A program made the translations under genes and the position numbers. From NCBI RefSeq assembly GCF_019578655.1, contig NC_063261.1, positions 9,990,446-10,054,445 of the forward strand: a stretch of 64,000 nt of DNA, in the 5' to 3' direction. The notes below the pieces were generated by a model, which saw nothing but the letters and a program-made list of their open reading frames with translations, ran no database searches and was not told the origin of the DNA. How positions within the stretch are numbered: the first letter of the stretch is position 1; each line of letters opens with the position of its first letter. The DNA is from Ricinus communis (Eukaryota > Streptophyta > Magnoliopsida > Malpighiales > Euphorbiaceae). Below, in pieces: positions 55,908-64,000 of the stretch.

Positions 55908-57983
55908 TGGGCGACGGTTTTGAGTGCGCACCCAACTGTCTCTAGCAATTACGACACTATAAGGCTTTTCAACCTAATAGGAACACAATAACTAATCAGA
56001 AAGACTAGCGCGGAGATAGGAGTTGCCACCTGGGTGATTTTCCGGGACATATTTTCTAATTGAGTGGCATTTCTCAATTTCATAAGGAAGCTTCACCACA
56101 TCAAGAGATGGATCTAGAAGCCAACTCCCTTATTTGTATATCTTAGTCTTTAATTTTATTTTTTAATGTGTTATTCCCGATATATGTGATAGTTATATTT
56201 CTACAAACATCCCTTACAATATGTGAGGTCCTCTTAAATCTAGCCCATTTTACTAAGTCCAACCGATGTTTAATTTGTTAGCCCAATTAACTATTTAATT
56301 ATGCACAAAGGCCCACTTAGTCTAGCCTAATTGCAAATTATGCATTTAATTTTGACCTTTAAACCTAAATGGACTACCTTTCTATGTTGGGGCTTAATTG
56401 GATGATTCTTAATCTAGTGTAGGCGAATTAGTTAATTAGAGTACGACAAAACCCACTAAGTCTATATAGATTCTAATTTAAGCCCATTGTACCATCCTTT
56501 AACCTAATGGACTAATTTTTCATGTTAAGGTCCAATTTTAAATCTAAAATATGTGTCCAATTTTTAGTTAAGCATTCACATAACGAATATTTCATATCCA
56601 TCAACATAGTACATAAATTAAATCTAGCTATTACATCCCTCTTACAAGTAAAAAATTAAAAGATAAACATATAAAACTAAGTTACAATGTACGAAATAGA
56701 CAAAAATTGCACAAAATTTTAAAATTGGGCAAACATTAATGATCGGTCTAGGTCATAGAACCGATCAGTCCAGATTACAAAATCGATCGACTCACGCAAA
56801 ATCGAATCCACTCTAGGGCTTGGTCAAGCTGGTTCTATGATTTCCCTTCGAATTCTCACGCTCAAGAGCCAATTTGACATGCACAGAAGGTCAAAAAAAT
56901 TAACACACGAATAATGAAGTAAAAAGCATAACAACGGATTAAATAAACTAAAAACACATAAAACTATGCATAGATTAAAAAATAAGAAACTGATAGAAGG
57001 CAAAAGAACTTCACATAACAGATTTCTAATTCAAATATGAAACCCTGAAAATTTAATATAATTACATAATAATTTAGAGGAAAAATTGAATCTAACATGT
57101 TACCTTAATCATTTTACTAATCAAATTGAAAATCCAATAAAACATGTTATCATATTCAAAACCCTATGCAGATCATATTATTAGATTCAAAATCCACTAA
57201 AAACATAAACGTGTTAATTCATAACTGATCATATGAATAAAATAAGTCATTCAGAGATCATCGTACTCATGTTTCTATAGTCATAAAAAAACCAAAGAAC
57301 TAGGAAGGGAAAGAGATGTTGATGATATTGGATATAGCGGAACCCTTAGGTTGTCACCGTAGATTGCTAATATGTGAGTTTCTAAAGCTAATAAAGTAGT
57401 TGAATTGAAGATCAGATGAGCATCTAGTGTTTCTAAGGTTGAGAAAATCTACTTTCATTCAATAAAAAACCTTCCTAATCTAAATTCTTTCTTAGTGACT
57501 TATTTCTATAGTTACTAGAAAAAAAAAAATTTGTTTTGATGAACGTAGGATTTTTATCAATTGCTAATAATTGCTAAAAATTGGTGAGAATTGGTAACCC
57601 TAGAATTAGGATTTAACGACGTATTTATAGAGCTAGGTTTTTAGGAGACACTAAAGCCATAGATAAGTTCACATCAGTTTTGAATTTTAAAGAAATAGAT
57701 TTTCTTTATTGGTCAATAATATTCAATAAAAATATTTTTAAAAATCCTAATAATTATCATAAAAACTTTATAGAATCTTTTTTTATTCTTTGGCATGTTA
57801 AGTCAAAATTTGCATAAAACGATGTCGAAATTTAAAAATTAACCAATTAACACTCTGCATAGAGTTGATTCGGCTATACGCAGAGCCACTTGGCTTTAAG
57901 GAGCAAAAAATTTAAAAAAACTTTTGCATTTTAGTCCCTGAACTTGCAAAAGCTACCGTTTCACCCTCAAAGTTAATTTTTTA
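55908..57983 (-). mobile_element. Tat-type LTR, - strand
   Basis: In minus sense it runs from a truncated start near 57983 (about 190 bp lost compared with the + strand copy at 59146) to CGTCGCCCA at 55908. It is homologous in reverse complement to 1069-4726 and to 59146-64000. The TATA box region is near 57620 (minus-sense GCTCTATAAATACG). GATCGGCT-like motif clusters lie at 57850-57900 and 56740-56830. Confidence 0.75.
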
Positions 57984-58750
57984 GTAGGCCCGTGATATCT
58001 CGAAGACCTCCCTTTGAGTAAACTATGTGCGGAGAATTTCGCCAGCTTTCTAGTGCAAAATTTTCTATGTGGCTTGAATTAAGGGCTTTGCCCGTCATAT
58101 CTTAATGACCTCCTTTTCAAGATAAATACATGCAAAGACTTCTCTCTAGCTTCTTGGTTGTACTTTAAAAACCAGTCTAGTGCAGAACTTCTATCTGGCT
58201 TGAATTAGGGACTTCTCCCGTTATACCTTGAAGACCTCCCTTCAAGATAAACACATGCAGAGACTTCCCTCTAGCTTCCTAGTTTTACTTCGAAACCGGT
58301 ATGGTGCAGAATTTCTATTTGGCTTTTGACTTAGAGACTCCTCCATTTTAAATTTTTAGGTGATGGGCACTTCCGTCGCTGATTGTCTGGAATTTCTTGG
58401 TTACTTTTTGCTTCGGGAATCAAAAAGTTGTGATTTCCACTTCAGGTTATGACTTGGTCAATTTCCCACTTACGGGTGTTAAACTAGTATAAACTTCATT
58501 ATCTTTTATAATTTTCACTTCAAGATGTAATTCAACTATTTTTGCCCTTCAGGAACTAAACTGGTAATTTATCCACTAGGGACCAAAATTTAATTTGTCG
58601 GCGAGGAACTAAAATGGTAGTTTGCCTCTTTTAGGACGATAACTATCCTTTTTTATTAACTTTTTCATTTCACATATTTTCTCTCTAATTGTCTCTACAC
58701 TTTTTCTTTGATTTCTTACTCGATTCTTAACCAAATTCTCTCAAATTCAT
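57984..58750 (-). other. Tat-type 3'UTR with tandem repeat of about 130 bp
   Basis: About two and a half units of roughly 130 bp at 57991-58350, marked by GACCTCC at about 58006, 58109 and 58227, then CTCTAGCTTC and TGGCTTGAATTA in each unit. The remainder to 58750 matches 430-700 in reverse complement. The left Tat copy has an unrelated 26-bp repeat at the equivalent place. Confidence 0.6.
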
Positions 58751-58756
58751 TTTGGA

Positions 58757-59024
58757 ATGGCGAGTTCTTCCTCTAGATCTGTAGGTCGCACCCCAATCGC
58801 ACTACTTGGGAGTTCTCACCACCGATTTCACACCAGAATGACTTAGGGCTAGCAAAATGGGAGGATATCACCCTCTTGGCTAAATTGAGCATGCATTAGA
58901 CATTTTCTACCATCGATGAGGTGTTTGCTCATGCTAATCTTGCTTTCTTGTCATTTATACACTTAAACAACATATAAAATGTTGAGAATTTATCCAACAT
59001 TGAAGCAAAATCGATTGCCCTAGC
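58757..59024 (+). pseudogene. Remnant of an antisense ORF beside the - strand Tat LTR
   Basis: Starts MASSSSRSVGRTPIALLGSS at ATG 58757, stops at 58846, and continues in another frame with LAKWEDITLLAKLSMH, a stop, then TFSTIDEVFAHANLAFLSFI to 58978. It aligns with the minus-strand text at 320-240. Its orientation is opposite to the attached 3'UTR and LTR (57983-55908), as in the left copy. The first frame has a good ATG and Ser-rich start, so it is probably the true N-terminus. It is cut at 59025 by the next LTR fragment. No family assignment. Confidence 0.45.
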
Positions 59025-59145
59025 TGTCAGCACCCATTTTTTGGATCTAGATATCAAGGAATTTACGGAAAACTCAATGATGAAAGTTAGTGCATTTCTT
59101 GAGTCTCGGGAAGCTTATAAATATTGACAAATCAAGGGCAAATTG
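59025..59145 (+). mobile_element. Short Tat LTR start fragment
   Basis: TGTCAGCACCCATTTTTTGG and 100 bp more of LTR start, then directly another LTR start at 59146. It is a truncated extra copy. Confidence 0.6.
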
Positions 59146-59743
59146 TAAGCACTCATTTTTTAGATATATATATCAAGGAAATTACGAGAAATCCGTAAAT
59201 GAAAGTTATTACTTCTTTCAGATCTTGAGGAGTTGAGGATGATTAAATTAGAGCAAGGGTCGCAAGTAACAATTATCATTTTCTGAAATCAATTTGGACT
59301 AAATTGACAGAAAAATTAAATTTTCAGGGTGAAATTGAACAATTAGAAAGTTCAGACCAAATTGCAAATTTTCTTAAAAATTGCAAACCTAGAGCCAATC
59401 GACTTTCCATATAGTCGGCCGGCACCGAGAGCTGATCGGCTTTGCATAGAGCTGGTTGACCTGAAATTTAGATTTTTGTGTCGTTTTGGGGTGTTTTTCG
59501 ACTTTTAAAATGCCAAAAATGATTAAAATATGTCTTCTAGAAGATTTTATTGATAATTATTTGAATTTTTTAAAATCTTTTTATGATTTAATCAATATTT
59601 ATCGTTCAAAAACAGTTTCGTTAAATACAAATAATTATTAGTAATTAAAAGAAACGTATATTCTAGCCTCTAGTGTTTCCTCCATCCTTCACTATAAATA
59701 GAAAAGAAAATCCTAGGCCTAGGAGGTTAGCAATCATCAACAG

Positions 59744-62686
59744 TGTCACGACCCCACCCGTGGGCCCGTGACCGGCACTAGGGAATGGGTAGGCTTAAGG
59801 CCACCGAAACCCGTAGTAAGCCTGACACTCACTAATTTAAACAAATCTCATCTCAAATTAATATTATTAAAGCCACACTTTATCTTAATAGTTACACTTT
59901 ACAAAATTACTTCGGTCTACCAGAAAAACTAGGCGAGACCCGAAGCTCAGAAAATTTACAACTGATACATCTACTATTACTACTGCGGAGAATCTAAGAT
60001 TTACCAATTTACATACCAAATCAAATACATCACCCGATGATGAAGGAGTCGGGTTCCCCGAATAAGAGTCGCGAGAGGACTAACAAATACGAATCAAAAA
60101 AGCAGTAAAAATGAGATCATGGGTCTAGAGTGAGTTAAAATCAAATAATCTGGGGACTATTGCATTCTTCTCAGAAAACATAGATTATTCAAATCAGTAT
60201 ATCAAACCATACTATAATCATACCCTACTATTTCCTTCACATAAAATATTAATCATTCGAATCAAAATATCAACCATGCACGTAAATACAATCCATATTA
60301 TAATCATACCATAATAAATAAATAAATGAATAAATAAAAATATATTTTTACTTTTACGGGACGAGTGGCTCAGTAGAACCCTAACCCCAAATTCTAATAG
60401 CCTTTCGGCTCTCTTAATCCAACAGGTCTGGCGCCCAGAGAGCAAGCTCGATCAGGGTCCTTACCTCCAGCCTGAACACTTAAATATCCAAATAAGAAAT
60501 CTAGTAGCCATTCGGCTCTCTTAATCCAATAAGACTAACGCCCCGAGAGCAATGCTCGACCAGGGACCTTACCTCCAGTCTGGTCACTTAAGTATCCAAA
60601 TAAGCCGGCGCCCAGAGAGCAATGCTCGACCAGGGACCTTACCTCCGGCAATTTACTCAAATCAGCCCAGAGAGCCATGCTCGACCAGGGCAAACCCATA
60701 AATATCTTATTACATGTCCATGATCATTACTGGTAAGACGCTGATCCGATGTAACCCATCAAAGTGGCATGTTCTACAAGCCACGTTTCCCAAATCGCAA
60801 TCACCACATTTAATAAATATTATTGTCTAAAGAAGTCATTCAACTATATCAAAATAACGATTAACAATTTTAAAGTAAGACATCATGCAACTCATGTGGA
60901 AAACTGATAATATTTGATATTATTATAACATTACTAATAATAATATTTATATTATCTTCAATAATTAATAATCCAGTAAAATTAATTACGTTGAGATATT
61001 AGTAACCATGTTAAACATAAACTTCCAAAATAGCATATTAAAATCAGACTTAGCAATATTGCAATGATTAAATGACTTTAACTCACAGAATTGGGCGACC
61101 TCCTAGCTCTGCTTCGGTGCCTCGGTTGGAGCGAGCCGAACAGACAGATCATCTAATCACGGAAAATAATTTATCAATACCCTGAGACAATCCATCATTA
61201 ATCCTAGGTCTAGACTCCTGGGGTATCTAAGAATCTCGACTTGGGAGAATTTTGCAAAATCGTGAGAACCTCCCTACAACACGAACATTACCCCGTAAAA
61301 GCGGGTCCGGGACTGCCGGAAAAACACTCCAAATATCCAACAATTTAAACAACGGGAGTCGGGTCCCCAAACTTCACTATTTCCGACTCGCCACTGCAAC
61401 ATAAAATCTGAGGCGAGCAAGCAGCGTGGACAATTATTTTGACTCACAAATAACATCAAATACTCAATATAATCTAGTAAACACAAATAACCAAGAATTT
61501 CTAAAATTAACGGGCCAAAGAAAATTAAGGGCGCTCGATCGCTCGGTCGACTAGCCTCCGGCCGGAGTCCGATCGGCGATCCGAACACACCATCGGACTC
61601 TGGCAGCTGATGGCGATCCCCGCTTTCGATTTTCCGATCTAACACCCGATCATCCGGAGAGATTTACGGACGATCACGGCGTCGGTCGCAAGCGAAGCCG
61701 CCCTGCGGTGCCATCGCGAAGTCGAGGAGAGTCGGGATACGTCCTTCGATCGTCCATCCTCGCGGATCTCGCTTTGAAAAACCAAACGGCCGTGCCACCA
61801 TTTTCTCTCTCCACCGGATCTTCCGATTCCGGCCACCACTGTCGACACCGGCCGCCAAAACAAAGCCGAGGGCCGAGAGGAGTCGATCGGCACTCGACTC
61901 GGCCAACACGGGAAGCCGCCGGGAACGGCCTCGAGCTTGTTGCCACCGCCGATTCCGCCTCACGCCTCTTCTTGGGCCGGCTGCTGCCCGGCCGCCGCCT
62001 CGCGCCCGGGCTCGCCAGGCGCTGCGGCCCTCTCTCTCTCTTCCCGTGACTCTCTCTCTCTACCTTCTCTCTCCCCGATTCCATTTCTTTCAATATCGAC
62101 ATTAGGCCCCCGAACTTTTCCTTATTGCAATTTGGTCCCTCAACTTTCTTAATTACTTACAATTTCATCCTGCAGAATTCCAATTTGACCCCCAAACTTC
62201 TTTTTAGCCTTTCAATTAAGCCCTTAACTATTTAATTTGGGCCAAAACCGAATTATTGAAAATACACAATTACAAAAATACCCCTGACCGACATATTTAT
62301 TTACAAAAATACCAAGCTCACAAATTTCCATTAAAACCCCACAAAAATAAAATTATACTTTTAATCCTTATTCCAAAATAAATTTCCAATTTAGTCCTAA
62401 CACACAATTAAATTAAATAATCAAATTCCAACTTAAAATTTAATACTACTAATCAATTATAATACCAATTTTCCCAAAATTCTTTTATAAAAACATCCTT
62501 TATAATTTCTTCCAAAATTTTCCAATATATAATTTTACTTATATAAATATGCATTTGGAAAAATTTGAATAGCCAAAATATAATCATTTCTCAAATAATT
62601 TACTTGAATAATTTCTTAAAGTTTTAAACTAATTGGGTATAGAAAATAACTCATTTATTAAATATATAAAAATTCGGGGTGTTACA
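59744..62686 (-). mobile_element. Solo LTR (2943 bp) with perfect target duplication AACAG
   Basis: Plus-strand TGTCACGACCC to GTGTTACA (minus sense TGTAACACCCCG to GTGACA), flanked by AACAG (59739-59743 and 62687-62691). It is homologous over its whole length to the LTRs at 30436-33358 and 34852-37716 but more divergent from them than they are from each other. It has four hairpin words at 60430-60690, the two-copy block at 60158-60310, and a GC-rich block at 61530-62060 with its own middle sequence. Predicted frames in the GC-rich block occur on both strands and are rejected. Confidence 0.9.
60430..60690 (-). repeat. Hairpin-word array in the solo LTR, four copies
   Basis: GAGAGCAAGCTCGATC, GAGAGCAATGCTCGACC (twice) and GAGAGCCATGCTCGACC at about 60436, 60545, 60613 and 60669. 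Core and surrounding CCCA...AGGG are as in the other two LTRs. Confidence 0.75.
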
Positions 62687-64000
62687 AACAGAGAATGACA
62701 ATAAGTTTTGAAGCAATGTACAAAAACTTCTGAAAACTAAACACAGCCAAAAACAGTCTAGATTCCTATCCAATCTTTGATTCAACCTTCTCCTTTACTC
62801 GTGAGACTCGAGTATCTGCACTATACGGTGACAACCTTAGGGTTCCAAAACAATCATACTATCATATTCCTTCTTTTAATTTTCTCCATTATTAGTAATA
62901 TGCTAATTTGTTTATGATTGCTCTCTAATGATTACTTCGCATACTTTATATTTCTAGATATAGGGTTATTATGATTAATTACCTAATTTTATGTGGTTTT
63001 CATCATGTTTATGTTGTTAAATTTTGAAACTTATAACTTTCTTATTTCTAGATTTCGCATTTAATAAATCATATGAATAGAGATGTTAAACTTTTTTTTG
63101 TTTGATGATAATTCATATATTGGCATGGTATCTAGGTTATATTAGATTGGTATGTTTAGCATAATATTAATTATTTTAGGGAATCACAATGTTTAGGAAG
63201 TTTCATTTACCACAAGTTTACCTTTTAATTAATTTGAATTTTTTTGCGCTAAAAATATATTTATTTATTTGTTATTTTATGTATTGTAGCATATTAATCA
63301 TTTTTGTGTATTTTTGTGCAAGTATCTCGGATATATGGGAGTTGAACCACTATAGTTGTGAAATCCAGTCTAGAAAAATCCTAGAACCGATTAACTCTAT
63401 GAATAGCCGATCGGTTATATGTAGACTCAATCGACTCTGTGACATAACCAATCGGTTATTCGTCTGACAATCGTCCGTTTTTGCTGATTTTGAGGATTTT
63501 AGCCTTTTTTTTTTTACCAATTTTAACATATTTTCAATTTTTTTTAGTTAATTAGTTATAGTAGAGTTGTAATAGCTCAGTTTTTATCGTTTTTCTTTAT
63601 TTTGCTTTATGTTTCTGTAATTTGAAGAACAAATATATGCTATTTGATTGACAACTAAAAAATAGACATCTAGACTTAGGGTTTTTAATTGGACTTTGGT
63701 ATGTAACATATAGCCTATTAGAAACATGGTGAATTGGGTCTAAATTATAAAATCCACTTAGACTCAGTGGATTTTATCATATTTAATTAATGAACTAACC
63801 CACTTAAACTAGAAAAACTGAAACATGCCTTGGCATGAAAAATGTAGCTCATTTAAGATAAATACTTCGTAATTAAAGCATAATTTATAATTGGGCTAGA
63901 GTAGATGGGCCTCTTTGTATATAATTAAATAGTTGATTAAGCTAATCAAGTGAATGGAGAATTAGGCTAAGCTTAAAATGGACCAGAATTATATGAGTCT

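Larger units (their letters stand above)
59146..64000 (+). mobile_element. Tat-type LTR, + strand, split by a solo LTR, cut by window end
   Basis: Starts TGTAAGCACTCATTTTTTAG, has a TATA box CACTATAAATAG at about 59690, is broken at 59744, resumes at 62692 with AGAATGACAATAAG, and runs on to the window end. Its 3' part (63330-64000) is collinear with 3780-4440. GATCGGCT-like clusters lie at 59395-59465 and 63380-63475. The 92-codon frame at 63189-63467 lies inside the LTR and is not a gene. Confidence 0.75.

Overview
This window looks like a transposon-dense, AT-rich stretch of a flowering-plant (probably eudicot) nuclear genome. Evidence is the mix of element types: Sirevirus-type Ty1/copia, Tat-type and Athila-type Ty3/gypsy, a Cassandra-like TRIM whose LTRs carry 5S rRNA sequence, CACTA subterminal repeats and an endogenous caulimovirid. 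I see no host protein-coding gene, tRNA, functional rRNA or CRISPR array. I cannot name the species.

Layout. (1) 1-9430: a Tat-type Ty3/gypsy element on the + strand: 3'UTR-like repeat region, an LTR from about 1069 to 4726, then a decayed gag-pol to about 9430. It is interrupted by two solo LTRs, 1465-2863 and 6864-8274; the second has a perfect 5-bp target duplication. (2) 9857-20181: a nearly complete, decayed endogenous pararetrovirus (family Caulimoviridae) on the - strand. Viral order is terminal repeat, tRNA-Met primer site, movement protein, coat protein with zinc knuckle, protease, reverse transcriptase, RNase H, a downstream ORF, a promoter with TATA box, terminal repeat. It carries a 2.28-kb internal tandem duplication covering the coat protein C-terminus, the protease and the start of RT. 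(3) 20546-22082: a truncated Tat LTR on the - strand. (4) 22083-28900: AT-rich DNA without recognisable genes, holding a probable hAT-type MITE and simple repeats. (5) 28905-38200: a nest three deep. CACTA-like subterminal repeats enclose a Cassandra-like TRIM, whose second LTR is split by a complete 7.3-kb non-autonomous LTR element (30436-37716). (6) 38216-45755: two Sirevirus copia remnants facing each other. (7) 46400-58750: a - strand Tat element (LTR, primer site, leader, integrase). Its integrase is split by a complete Athila-like element (46848-54992) with only gag and protease, which itself holds a solo LTR (51131-52646). (8) 58757-64000: an antisense ORF remnant, then a + strand Tat LTR split by a 2.94-kb solo LTR (59744-62686) of the same family as the element in (5).

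The elements do not form a shared pathway; the window is a record of successive insertions. Several boundaries are exact because 5-bp target duplications can be read on both sides: GCTAG, TCACA, ACTAT, GATTG and AACAG. The most notable signals are the duplicated pararetrovirus with its own promoter, the antisense ORF kept beside two Tat LTRs, the unrelated tandem repeats in two Tat 3'UTRs, the palindromic GC-rich motif clusters and hairpin arrays inside several LTR families, and an LTR pair that shares one insertion event yet differs sharply in one GC-rich block.
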